A DNA stretch of 14,845 nt. Origin: an uncultured Oscillospiraceae bacterium. Lineage in GTDB: Bacteria; Bacillota; Clostridia; Oscillospirales; Oscillospiraceae. The translations under genes were made by a program, and so were the position numbers. The DNA lies in the NCBI GenBank assembly GCA_934553255.1, contig CAKTEZ010000032.1:1-14845 (forward strand), given 5' to 3'. The notes below the pieces were generated by a model that made no database searches, was not told the origin of the DNA, and saw nothing but the letters and a program-made list of their open reading frames with translations. This document shows, piece by piece, positions 5,849 to 12,935 of this stretch (within the stretch, counting starts at the first letter, position 1; the number at the start of each line of letters is the position of its first letter).

Positions 5849-7078
5849 ATGAAAGCTGAACGCACCTATCCCCGCTTCGTTATTTCCGCCAAGGGGACCC
5901 GTTGGGTCGAGGGCGGACACCCGTGGGTCTACGCGCAGGAGGTCGTTTCCGCGTCCGAGGGCGTGGAGAACGGTGCGATCGTGGACGCGGTGAGCGAAAA
6001 GGGCAAGTATCTCGGCAGCGGCTTCTTCTCCCAGGAGAGCAAGATACGCATCCGCCTGCTCTCCCGCAACGCGAACGACCGCTTTGATGAGGCGTTCTGG
6101 CGGCGGCGCATCCGTTATGCATGGGACTACCGTAAGGCGGTGATGGGCGCGGACATTTCGTGCTGCCGCGTTATCTTCGGCGAGGCGGACGGCTTCCCGG
6201 GCCTGACGGTGGACCGCTTTGAAAACCTGCTCGTCACGCAGACGCTCTCCGTGGGCATGGAGCGCTGCAAGGACATCCTCTTTCCGCTGCTCGTCGAAGT
6301 TCTCGCCGAGGACGGCGTGCGGATCGACGGCATTTTCGAGCGCAACGATGTTTCCATTCGCGCATTGGAAGGCATGGAGCAGAACAAGGGCTGGTTTCCG
6401 CTCGCGGGGAAGGAGCCGCCGCGCAGCGCCGTGACGGAGATCTGCGAGAACGGCGTGTATTACAGCGTCGACGTGGAGAACGGACAAAAGACCGGCTTTT
6501 TTCTCGACCAGAAGTATAACCGCCTTGCGGTCGCGCGTCTTGCCCGCGGCCGCCGTGTGCTGGACTGCTTCACCCACACCGGCTCCTTTGCGCTCAACGC
6601 CGCCATGGGCGGCGCGGAGCGCGTTACAGCGGTGGACATTTCGCAAAGCGCCATCGACATGGCGCGCGCGAACGCCGAGCGCAACGGTCTCACCGGACGC
6701 ATGGACTTTGTGACGGCGGATGTGTTCGACCTTCTCTGCGAACTGGAGCGCAAGGGCGGCAAGCCCTACGACTTCATCATTCTGGACCCGCCTGCCTTTA
6801 CCAAGTCGCGCAAAACGGTGAAAAATGCCGAGCGCGGGTATAAGGACATCAATCTCCGCGCGCTGCGGCTGCTGCCGCGCGGCGGATACTTCGCCACCGC
6901 CTCATGCAGCCACTTCATGCCGAGCGAGCTGTTTGAGCGGATGCTGCGCGCCGCCGCGCTGGACGCGGGCGTGGAACTGCGCCAGATCGAGGCGCGCCAG
7001 CAGTCCCCCGACCATCCGATCCTCTGGAACGTGCCGGAGACGGACTACCTCAAATTCTACCTCTTTCAGGTGGTGTAA
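5849..7078 (+). CDS. rlmI: 23S rRNA (cytosine-C5) methyltransferase, RlmI-like, PUA + SAM domains
   Basis: It is predicted to transfer a methyl group from SAM to a cytosine of 23S rRNA (C1962 in E. coli for RlmI). The protein is 409 residues. An N-terminal PUA-like RNA-binding domain (about 8-75, GHPWVYAQEV and GSGFFSQESKIRIRLLSR) is followed by a linker domain. The Rossmann methyltransferase core begins near TGFFLDQKYNR (215-225), with SAM motif I VLDCFTHTGSF (237-247), the acidic ribose contact AVDIS (261-265), motif IV LDPP (312-315) and ASCSH (351-355) with catalytic-type C353. The start ATG at 5849 follows AGGAAAGCAGG and precedes the conserved N-terminus; the longer in-frame start at 5789 lies in the terminator. 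The PPC-domain gene follows after 12 bases, as an operon. The family is certain, the exact target base is inferred. Confidence 0.88.
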   Translation: MKAERTYPRFVISAKGTRWVEGGHPWVYAQEVVSASEGVENGAIVDAVSEKGKYLGSGFFSQESKIRIRLLSRNANDRFDEAFWRRRIRYAWDYRKAVMGADISCCRVIFGEADGFPGLTVDRFENLLVTQTLSVGMERCKDILFPLLVEVLAEDGVRIDGIFERNDVSIRALEGMEQNKGWFPLAGKEPPRSAVTEICENGVYYSVDVENGQKTGFFLDQKYNRLAVARLARGRRVLDCFTHTGSFALNAAMGGAERVTAVDISQSAIDMARANAERNGLTGRMDFVTADVFDLLCELERKGGKPYDFIILDPPAFTKSRKTVKNAERGYKDINLRALRLLPRGGYFATASCSHFMPSELFERMLRAAALDAGVELRQIEARQQSPDHPILWNVPETDYLKFYLFQVV

Positions 7079-7090
7079 AGGAGAAACGCC

Positions 7091-7504
7091 ATGTACCATT
7101 GCTTTCGGCTCAAGCGCGGCGACGACCTGTACGAGAGCATTCAGGCCTATGCCGACGCGCATCATATCGCCGCGGGCGTTGTGCTCTCTGCGGTCGGCTG
7201 CGTGTACCGTTGGGAGGTCCGCGACGCAAGCGGCGTGGAGGTGCGGAGCGGCACGGAGGAGGCGGAGATCGTCTCGCTCATGGGAACGGTCAGCGAAAAC
7301 GGCAGCCATCTGCATGCAAGCTTTGCCCGCCGCGACCTGAGCGTGTTTGGCGGACATCTGCGCCCGGGCTGCCTGGTGAACACCACGGCGGAGATCGTTC
7401 TTGCCGAGCTTCCGGAGGTGCGCTTTGCCCGCGCGCCGGATGGGGAAACGGGCTACGACGAGTTGACCATCGGAAAAATCGATGAAAGGATTTCAACGAT
7501 TTAG
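7091..7504 (+). CDS. PPC/DUF296 domain protein
   Basis: This is a 137-residue stand-alone PPC (plants and prokaryotes conserved, DUF296) domain. Family members form trimers; in plants the domain is attached to AT-hook DNA-binding proteins, while the role of free bacterial forms is unsettled. The visible hallmarks are the ARGxxLYESI-like start (KRGDDLYESI, 8-17), GVVLSAVGCV (29-38), and the histidine cluster GSHLHASFA plus FGGHL (H73, H75, H89), which could bind a metal. A C-terminal NTTAEIVL strand follows. An AAAGGAG site precedes the ATG. The 12-base gap from the methyltransferase gene implies cotranscription, and a terminator follows. There is no signal peptide or membrane segment, so it is cytoplasmic. 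No specific function can be given. Confidence 0.85.
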   Translation: MYHCFRLKRGDDLYESIQAYADAHHIAAGVVLSAVGCVYRWEVRDASGVEVRSGTEEAEIVSLMGTVSENGSHLHASFARRDLSVFGGHLRPGCLVNTTAEIVLAELPEVRFARAPDGETGYDELTIGKIDERISTI

Positions 7505-7596
7505 ATTTTCAATAGAGAATTTAAATACCGCGCCGGAAAACAGGAAGACGGCTGCAAACATTTGGCAAAAAAGGGAAATTTCCAAAAAAGGAAAAG

Positions 7597-7622
7597 AAAA
7601 CGGCCGTTTTTAGCCGTTTTTT
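7597..7622 (+). terminator. Intrinsic terminator of the rlmI-like operon
   Basis: An 8-bp stem (7597-7604 with 7613-7620) and 8-base loop are followed by a six-T run (7617-7622). It lies 92 bases after the PPC-gene stop. The stretch in between is A-rich with a 10-bp palindrome at 7574-7583 and holds no gene. Confidence 0.8.
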
Positions 7623-7656
7623 CGGTCCCTACATTCAGACGCCGTTAAAATCCATG

Positions 7657-7685
7657 TTGACAAGGGGCGAAACGAGCGGTATTCT
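7657..7685 (+). promoter_or_regulatory. Predicted sigma-A promoter of the riboswitch/symporter transcript
   Basis: A perfect TTGACA (-35, 7657-7662) and TATTCT (-10, 7680-7685) have a 17-base spacer. The predicted start near 7692 places the whole glycine aptamer inside the leader. Confidence 0.8.
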
Positions 7686-7697
7686 GTTCTTGTTCGT

Positions 7698-7820
7698 GGA
7701 AGCCCCTTGAATCCGAACGGAGACTGGGGGTGGAGATGGCTCTGGAAAATCTCAGCAATGAGTGCCGAAGGTGTAAGGCCCCCGCGGGGCGGAATCTCTC
7801 AGGCAAAGCAGACAGGGCAG
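7698..7820 (+). promoter_or_regulatory. Glycine riboswitch (single aptamer)
   Basis: The conserved glycine-aptamer core is visible. GGAGAT (7732-7737) pairs with ATCTCT (7794-7799); a CTCA-GCAA-TGAG hairpin lies at 7751-7762; TGCCGAAGG follows at 7763-7771; a GCCCC/GGGGC hairpin lies at 7778-7790; then comes the invariant CTCTCAGGCAAA (7796-7807) with GACAG (7811-7815). Only one copy of the CTCTCAGG core exists, so it is a singlet rather than a tandem switch. The preceding 7692-7730 segment folds on its own (GTTCG 7692-7696 with CGAAC 7714-7718; CCCC 7703-7706 with GGGG near 7726-7730) and may be the ghost aptamer of singlets. I could not draw P1 with confidence. The downstream gene, an AGCS symporter, is a known glycine-riboswitch target class. 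Confidence 0.9.
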
Positions 7821-7821
7821 G

Positions 7822-7840
7822 AAACCGCTTTGCGCGGTTT
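7822..7840 (+). other. Hairpin in the riboswitch expression platform
   Basis: A 7-bp stem (7822-7828 with 7834-7840) has a 5-base loop and lies directly after the aptamer. The following T's are interrupted, so it is a poor terminator by itself. It may be a spacer or pausing hairpin between the aptamer and the true terminator at 7875-7910. Confidence 0.5.
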
Positions 7841-7874
7841 TGCTGCGTTGTTTTTCATTGGAGTAGTATTGTCG

Positions 7875-7910
7875 GGGCTGTCGCTTCTGCGGCAGCCCTG
7901 TTTTTGTTTT
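7875..7910 (+). terminator. Riboswitch-controlled intrinsic terminator
   Basis: A 10-bp stem (7875-7884 with 7889-7898, one G-U pair) and TTCT loop are followed by TGTTTTTGTTTT (7899-7910). It lies between the aptamer and the symporter gene, 56 bases before the ATG. Its 3' arm (GCCCTGT, 7895-7901) is complementary to the aptamer's 3' strand (ACAGGGC, 7812-7818), so the two structures compete. Confidence 0.88.
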
Positions 7911-7966
7911 GCCCGCAAAACGAGAGGAAAGAAACGGGGTACTATATTTTTAGGAGGAAACTTCCC

Positions 7967-9370
7967 ATGTCCGACGCACTTCTCCCCATTGTACAAAGGG
8001 TCAACGGCTATCTGTCCGACTATGTTCTGGTCGCGCTGCTCATCGCGGTTGGCCTGTGGTACTCCATCAAAACCCGCTTTGTGCAGGTCCGCCACTTTAA
8101 GGAGGGCTGGAACAGCGTGTTCGGCAACCTCAGTCTGCGCGGCGGCAAGCAGGAGAGCGGCATGAGTTCGTTCCAGGCGCTTGCTACCGCCATCGCGGCG
8201 CAGGTCGGCACCGGCAACATCGTTGGCGCGTCCGGCGCGATCCTGACCGGCGGCCCCGGCGCGATCTTCTGGATGTGGGTCATCGCCTTCCTCGGCATGG
8301 CGACCATCTACGCCGAGGCGACGCTCGCGCAGGAAACGCGCACGGTCGATAAGGACGGCAACGTTCTCGGCGGCCCCGTCTATTACATTACCACCGCGTT
8401 CAAGGGCGGCTTTGGCAAGTTCCTCGCGGGCTTCTTTGCCGTCGCCATTATTTTCGCGCTCGGCTTCTTCGGCTGCATGGTGCAGTCCAACTCCATCGGC
8501 GAGACCTTCTCCAACGCCTTCGGCGTACCGACGCGGATCATCGGTGTGGTTCTGGTCGCCATCTGCGGCTTCATCTTCCTCGGCGGCGTGCAGCGTCTTG
8601 CCTCCGTGACCGAGAAGGTCGTACCCATCATGGCGGCGCTGTTCCTGCTCGGCGGTTTGATCGTCCTTGTTGCCCGCATCAAGTACATTCCCGCGACCTT
8701 CGGCATGATCTTCCGGTATGCCTTTGCCCCGCAGGCCATCATCGGCGGCGGCTTCGGCGCGGCGCTGAAGATCGCTCTTTCGCAGGGCGCAAAGCGCGGC
8801 CTGTTCTCCAACGAGGCCGGTATGGGTTCCACGCCCCACGCCCACGCGCTCGCAAACGTCAAAAACCCGCATGAGCAGGGCGTCGTCGCCATGATCGGCG
8901 TGTTCATTGACACCTTTGTGGTCCTGACGCTCAACGCCCTCGTTATCATCTCCACCCTTTATACCGAGGACGGGCCGCTCCATGGCTGCGGCGCGGCGGC
9001 GGCGAGTACGGTGCTGAAAAAGACCAACCTTGCCCAGAACGCGTTCGGCGTGGTCTTCGGCGAGACGGCGGGCGCGATGTTCGTGGCGGTCTGCCTGTTC
9101 TTCTTCGCCTTCTCCACCATTCTCGGCTGGAACCTTTTCGGCAAGATCAACATGGCCTACCTGTTCGGCCAGAAGTCTACGACGATCTACACCGCCATCG
9201 CGCTGGTGTTCATCTTCCTCGGCACGCTGACCTCCAGCGACCTCGTGTGGGAGCTGAGCGATATGTTCAATCAGCTCATGGTCCTGCCGAATGTCATCGC
9301 GCTCTTTGCGCTGACGGGCATGGTCGTCAAGCATGTCAACGGTACGCCCGAGGCGAACCGTTGGGAATAA
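7967..9370 (+). CDS. Sodium:alanine/glycine symporter, AGCS family
   Basis: This membrane protein couples inward Na+ (or H+) movement to uptake of alanine, glycine or D-alanine. The protein is 467 residues with about 10-11 hydrophobic helices. Family signatures are present: AIAAQVGTGNIVGAS (75-89) with the ion-site GTGN, the GGPGAIFWMWVIAFLGM helix (95-111), and GLFSNEAGMGSTPHAHA (278-293), the AGCS hallmark loop. I chose the ATG at 7967 because a perfect AGGAGG at 7952-7957 lies 9 bases upstream. The frame stays open upstream to 7730, but that would translate through the riboswitch. The glycine riboswitch and terminator in the leader point to glycine as a substrate or signal. It is a single-gene transcript closed by the 9390-9429 hairpin. 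Confidence 0.93.
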   Translation: MSDALLPIVQRVNGYLSDYVLVALLIAVGLWYSIKTRFVQVRHFKEGWNSVFGNLSLRGGKQESGMSSFQALATAIAAQVGTGNIVGASGAILTGGPGAIFWMWVIAFLGMATIYAEATLAQETRTVDKDGNVLGGPVYYITTAFKGGFGKFLAGFFAVAIIFALGFFGCMVQSNSIGETFSNAFGVPTRIIGVVLVAICGFIFLGGVQRLASVTEKVVPIMAALFLLGGLIVLVARIKYIPATFGMIFRYAFAPQAIIGGGFGAALKIALSQGAKRGLFSNEAGMGSTPHAHALANVKNPHEQGVVAMIGVFIDTFVVLTLNALVIISTLYTEDGPLHGCGAAAASTVLKKTNLAQNAFGVVFGETAGAMFVAVCLFFFAFSTILGWNLFGKINMAYLFGQKSTTIYTAIALVFIFLGTLTSSDLVWELSDMFNQLMVLPNVIALFALTGMVVKHVNGTPEANRWE

Positions 9371-9389
9371 GCTCTGATCATTCAAAGGA

Positions 9390-9429
9390 AAAAGGAAGCC
9401 CTCGGCCCATAGGCCGAGGGCTTCCTTTT
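9390..9429. terminator. Bidirectional terminator, symporter / SGNH gene
   Basis: A perfect 18-bp stem (9390-9407 with 9412-9429) has a 4-base CATA loop and T-runs for both strands. The minus-strand SGNH stop codon (9428-9430) overlaps the hairpin edge, so the stem starts directly at the end of that gene. Confidence 0.9.
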
Positions 9430-10336
9430 AGGCTTCCTTCACCACGCCGAACTGGAAAAGGTAATCGCGCCATTCGACGTAGTACGGCGCGCGGACGTGG
9501 ACGCCGTCGCCGGAGTAATCGGCGCGGAGCGCACCGTTCTCATCGTCGAATATCGTGTGAACGGGGAGGTAAAAGATGCTTTTGTTGTCCGCAAGCTGAG
9601 CGATGGCGGCGTTGCGCTCGTTTATGATCTCGTTCTTGAAGTAAGAACTGTCCGACTTCTCCTGCGTTGTGTGGAACATGGACTGGATAAAAATGACCGC
9701 GTCCGGCTGCTTTTCGCGCACAAGGTCAATGATGACCTTGTACTGCTCACACCAGCTTTCCGTGCTGCCGGAGCCAAGCTCGTTGATGCCGAGCATGATG
9801 TAGACCTTGCCGAATGTCTGCGACCCAAGCGCCTCGTCGAGCGTGACCTTTTTGCCGTCCAGCTCGATAAAGCTCTTTTTCGTCGCGTCCCAGACGGTCA
9901 GACCGTTCTTGGTGAAGTAGGTCGCGTTACGCAGCCCCGCATAGTCGTGGAAGCCCGCGGTATGCGAGTCGCCGAGGAAGAGCGCGTCGTCGAAGTAGCT
10001 CGCGTCCACCGTAGTGAACGGGCTGACCGGCTCCTCCGGTTCCGCCGGAGGCTCCGGCTCGGGAACGGCGTCCGGCTCGGGGGAGGCGTCCGGCTCGGGG
10101 GAGGCGTCCGGCTCGACGGTGTAGGACAGGCCGGAGGAATCCTCGCGGTCTTCGGAAAGGGTCCAAGGGTACACGCCCTCCTGCGCGGCGGCAAAGAAAG
10201 CGGAAATGGCGGGCGTGTCGGCGTCCAAACGGTCGAGATAATCCGCGTACACGCCGGAGGGATCGAGCGCCGTGTAGGAATTGAGCAGCGCGGCGCTGAG
10301 CGAGCAGAGCCACAGCAGGGGAGAAAAGTGCGACAT
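9428..10336 (-). CDS. SGNH/GDSL hydrolase, MBOAT partner (AlgX/DltD-like role)
   Basis: This is a probable extracytoplasmic esterase/acetyltransferase acting with the upstream MBOAT protein. The protein has 302 residues: a short hydrophobic N-terminal segment (about 4-20, signal peptide or anchor), an acidic proline-rich linker (75-106, with EPDASP-type repeats) and an SGNH domain. Catalytic blocks are visible: FLGDSHTAG (nucleophile S124), GINE (183-186, corresponding to GxND with Glu in place of Asp) and DGVH (277-280, catalytic Asp/His). I chose the ATG at 10336 because an AAGGAGG lies 8 bases upstream. It begins 26 bases after the MBOAT stop, so the two form an operon. The linker probably spans part of the cell wall. 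The acceptor (peptidoglycan, teichoic acid or capsule) is unknown. Confidence 0.85.
   Translation of the reverse strand: MSHFSPLLWLCSLSAALLNSYTALDPSGVYADYLDRLDADTPAISAFFAAAQEGVYPWTLSEDREDSSGLSYTVEPDASPEPDASPEPDAVPEPEPPAEPEEPVSPFTTVDASYFDDALFLGDSHTAGFHDYAGLRNATYFTKNGLTVWDATKKSFIELDGKKVTLDEALGSQTFGKVYIMLGINELGSGSTESWCEQYKVIIDLVREKQPDAVIFIQSMFHTTQEKSDSSYFKNEIINERNAAIAQLADNKSIFYLPVHTIFDDENGALRADYSGDGVHVRAPYYVEWRDYLFQFGVVKEA
10068..10115. repeat. 18-bp tandem repeat in the SGNH-gene linker
   Basis: Two full 18-bp units (10068-10085 and 10086-10103) and a 12-base partial third (10104-10115) encode the repeating EPDASP-type linker on the minus strand. In-frame units like this can expand or contract without breaking the gene. 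Confidence 0.85.
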
Positions 10337-10362
10337 TAAGAAAACCTCCTTATCAGCAAGCT

Positions 10363-11754
10363 TCAGAAGCGGGCGTAGAGGAACGCGCCGCCCGTGCCGG
10401 TCGAAATGAGATACAGGCAGAGCCAGAATACCGCCAACAGCGGCAGCCAAACGAGCGGTGTGGCGCGGAAGCGCTCGTAAAAGCGGCGCGGCCATGGCGT
10501 GGCGAGCAGAATGCCGAGGGCAAGGAGCCACCAGTAGCTTTGGAGCTGGCGCATGAAGTCGCCCGCGAACACGCTTTCGCCGCTGCTGAACATGGGATAC
10601 AGGCGGGAGAAATACGCCCCCAACTCGCCGAGATCGGTGATGCGGAAAATGACCCACGTCTGCGGGATGAGGAAGAGAAAGTAGAGCCGCGCGAGCAGGC
10701 GGTGGCGCGAGAGAAAGCCGCCAAGAACAAATTTTTCCAAAGCAATGAGGACGAACAGCACCAGCCCCCAGAGAACGAAATTCCAGCTCGCGCCGTGCCA
10801 CAGTCCGGTCAGCAGCCACACGGTGAGCAGGCTCAGAAACAGCTTTCTCTTTCCGTTCCGGCTGCCGCCGAGCGGAATGTAGAGGTAGTCGCGGAACCAT
10901 GTGCCGAGCGTGATGTGCCAGCGCCGCCAGAACTCGGAAATAGAGCGCGAGCAGTACGGCAGATCGAAATTGCGCGGCAGTGGAATGCCGAGCATCTGCC
11001 CAAGGCCCATCGCCATGAGCGAGTAACCGCCGAAGTCGAAATAGAGCTGCAGACTGTAGCTCACCGCGCCGAGCCATGCGAGCGGCGTGGAGAGATAGGC
11101 GAAGCCGATGCGCTCCAGCGCGGTCCAGAGAGTTGCAAGCTGGTCGGCGAGAATGACCTTGCAGCCAAGCCCCACCACGAAGAGGGAGAAGCCCTCCTCC
11201 ACCGTCGCGCGGCGGAAGCGGCGGGCGACGTGCAGCTCCGTGTCCACATCGCGCAGGCGCAGAATGGGTCCCATCGTCAGCTGCGGGAACATGGCCTGAA
11301 ATGCGGTGTAGTCAAAAATGCTGCGCTCCGCCGAGGCGTCGCCGCGGTAAATGTCGACGATGTAGGCGACGCTCTGAAAGACATAAAAGCTCACGCCCAG
11401 CGGCAGGGCGACGCGGAAGAAGGAAAAGTCCGTCCCCAGCAGTATATCCATGTTTTCCAGAAACCAACCCATGTACTTGAAGTAAAAGAGACTTCCGAGG
11501 TCGCACGCCAACGCGAGAATGAGCCATGCGCGCCGCGTGTCGCCGCGCGCATTCTCCACAAAGCGCCCTGCGGCAAAGTTGATGAAGAGCAGCGCGAGCA
11601 GCACCAACAGCCCGCCCGTCCCCGCGCCGCGCCAGTAGAAGTACAGGCTGCCGACGGAAAGCACGACGTTGCGCCAACGCGCGGGGACAATATAATAGAC
11701 CACCAGAAAGGCGGGCAGAAAATAAAACAGAAACGGTAAGGTCGAAAAGCTCAC
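10363..11754 (-). CDS. MBOAT-family O-acyltransferase (AlgI/PatA-like)
   Basis: Membrane-bound O-acyltransferases of the AlgI/PatA/DltB group pass acyl (usually acetyl) groups across the membrane to a surface polymer. The protein is 463 residues with about 10 hydrophobic helices. Signatures seen are SLYFYW (36-41), FYFKYMGWF (90-98), FPQLTMGPI (156-164), YFDFGGYSLMAMG (238-250), the histidine motif FWRRWHITLGTWFRDYLYIPLGG with H280, and LLTGLWHGASWNFVLWG with the conserved H320. I chose the GTG start at 11754 because TAGGAG lies 8 bases upstream and the conserved N-terminus begins there; the frame is open further upstream into the promoter region. It is first in an operon with the SGNH hydrolase gene. 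It has no DltA/DltC neighbours, which favours acetylation over D-alanylation. Confidence 0.9.
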   Translation of the reverse strand: MSFSTLPFLFYFLPAFLVVYYIVPARWRNVVLSVGSLYFYWRGAGTGGLLVLLALLFINFAAGRFVENARGDTRRAWLILALACDLGSLFYFKYMGWFLENMDILLGTDFSFFRVALPLGVSFYVFQSVAYIVDIYRGDASAERSIFDYTAFQAMFPQLTMGPILRLRDVDTELHVARRFRRATVEEGFSLFVVGLGCKVILADQLATLWTALERIGFAYLSTPLAWLGAVSYSLQLYFDFGGYSLMAMGLGQMLGIPLPRNFDLPYCSRSISEFWRRWHITLGTWFRDYLYIPLGGSRNGKRKLFLSLLTVWLLTGLWHGASWNFVLWGLVLFVLIALEKFVLGGFLSRHRLLARLYFLFLIPQTWVIFRITDLGELGAYFSRLYPMFSSGESVFAGDFMRQLQSYWWLLALGILLATPWPRRFYERFRATPLVWLPLLAVFWLCLYLISTGTGGAFLYARF

Positions 11755-11793
11755 GGCAACGGCTCCTAATGTAAAGTAGGGAGGGAACGATGG

Positions 11794-11822
11794 TTTACAA
11801 AGGGGGGAGAAGGTGGTACAAT
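11794..11822 (+). promoter_or_regulatory. Predicted promoter for birA and the chromate-family genes
   Basis: TTTACA (-35, 11794-11799) and TACAAT (-10, 11817-11822) have a 17-base spacer. The predicted start is near 11829, about 93 bases before the birA ATG. It faces the minus-strand MBOAT promoter head-on. Confidence 0.7.
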
Positions 11823-11841
11823 ACCCTCGTATCAACCAACT

Positions 11842-11871
11842 ATTATACGGTCGAAGGCGGTCATTCGTCAA
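11842..11871 (-). promoter_or_regulatory. Predicted strong promoter for the MBOAT operon
   Basis: On the minus strand, TTGACG (-35, 11866-11871) and a perfect TATAAT (-10, 11842-11847) are separated by 18 bases. The predicted start is near 11835, about 80 bases before the GTG. Confidence 0.75.
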
Positions 11872-11921
11872 CCGAAAAACGGCTCTCGGCTATGGAAAAT
11901 TCGCGGAAATGAGGCGAAGCG

Positions 11922-12923
11922 ATGAGCAAAGAAAAAATATTTGCCTTTCTCAGCGCGCGGGAGGGGGAGTTCCTCTCCGGCGAGGCGATCTCCGAGCAGC
12001 TCGGCATCTCCCGCGCGGCGGTATGGAAGGGCGTGAGCGCTCTGCGGCGCGACGGCTATACCATTGAGGCGCAGACCGGTCTGGGCTATCGGCTGACGGC
12101 ATCGCCCGACGCGCTCACCGAGCGCGAGGTGTTGCGCCGCCTTGGGCCGACGCAGATCGTCGGCAGGACGCTGTACTGCTTCGAGCGCGTGGACTCCACC
12201 AACAGCTTTCTCAAGCGCGCCGCGGCGGAGAACGCGCCGGACGGCGCGGTGGCGGTGGCGGACGAGCAGACCGCGGGCCGCGGGCGGCGGGGACGCAGTT
12301 TTTCAAGCGGTGCGGGCCGCGGCGTGTACCTTTCGGCGCTCCTGCGTCCAAAGCTGCCGCCCGAACGGCTGCTGCCGCTCACGGCGCTCGGCGCGGTGGC
12401 GGCGTGCGATGCCATCGAGCGGACCTGCGGCGTGCGGCCGCAGATCAAGTGGACGAACGACCTTGTGCTGAACGGGAAAAAACTCAGCGGCACGCTCACC
12501 GAGCTTTCGCTGGAGGGGGAGACGGGCGCGCTGGACTACGCCGTGATCGGCATCGGCATCAACTGCGGCAACACGCGCGAGGACTTCCCGCCCGAGCTGC
12601 GGGAGACGGCGACTTCGATTTTTCTGGAGACCGGAAAGCGTGTGTGCCGCGCGGCGCTCGCCGCCGCGCTCGTTGAGGAGCTGGACCGGCTCTACGCCGC
12701 ACTTCAGAGCGGGGCAACGGCGGATTATCTCACGGCCTACCGGCGGGATTGCCTGACCCTCGGACGCGAGGTGCAGCTTCTCTGGCGCGATACGCGCGAG
12801 CGCGTTACGGCGCTGGATGTGGACGACCAGTTCGGCCTGATCGTGCGGCATGAGGACGGAACGGTCGAGACCGTCCGCACGGGCGAGGTGTCCGTGCGCG
12901 GGCTGTACGGCTATGTGGAGTAA
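11922..12923 (+). CDS. birA: Bifunctional biotin ligase / biotin operon repressor BirA
   Basis: BirA attaches biotin to carboxylase carrier proteins and, in the form with an N-terminal helix-turn-helix, represses biotin genes. The protein is 333 residues. A winged helix (1-60, AISEQLGISRAAVWKGVSALR) is followed by the catalytic domain with ERVDSTN (88-94), the biotinyl-AMP loop GRGRRGR (119-125), KWTND (176-180; usually KWPND), GKKLSG (185-190) with the catalytic lysine, and GIGIN (210-214). The C-terminal SH3-like domain (about 280-333) is complete. A GAGG site lies 7 bases before the ATG. The following transporter gene begins 12 bases after the stop, so they are probably cotranscribed. No biotin synthesis gene is in the window. 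Confidence 0.94.
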   Translation: MSKEKIFAFLSAREGEFLSGEAISEQLGISRAAVWKGVSALRRDGYTIEAQTGLGYRLTASPDALTEREVLRRLGPTQIVGRTLYCFERVDSTNSFLKRAAAENAPDGAVAVADEQTAGRGRRGRSFSSGAGRGVYLSALLRPKLPPERLLPLTALGAVAACDAIERTCGVRPQIKWTNDLVLNGKKLSGTLTELSLEGETGALDYAVIGIGINCGNTREDFPPELRETATSIFLETGKRVCRAALAAALVEELDRLYAALQSGATADYLTAYRRDCLTLGREVQLLWRDTRERVTALDVDDQFGLIVRHEDGTVETVRTGEVSVRGLYGYVE

Positions 12924-12935
12924 AAAGGAGACACA

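Noticed and set aside
5054..6646. Long minus-strand open frame antisense to argR and the methyltransferase gene
   Set aside because: It crosses a terminator and intergenic regions, has no domain signature and low-complexity composition typical of the complement of GC-rich codons; the plus-strand genes are certain.
7730..7966. In-frame N-terminal extension of the symporter
   Set aside because: It would translate the glycine aptamer and terminator; the AGGAGG at 7952-7957 and family N-terminus support the ATG at 7967.
7799..9385. Long minus-strand open frame antisense to the symporter gene
   Set aside because: It encodes a His/Asp/Arg-rich sequence with no recognisable domain and runs through the riboswitch; it is a GC-driven shadow.
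9428..11077. Apparent longer version of the SGNH protein with a 247-residue N-terminal extension
   Set aside because: The extension is the MBOAT gene read out of frame; the AAGGAGG before the ATG at 10336 fixes the true start.
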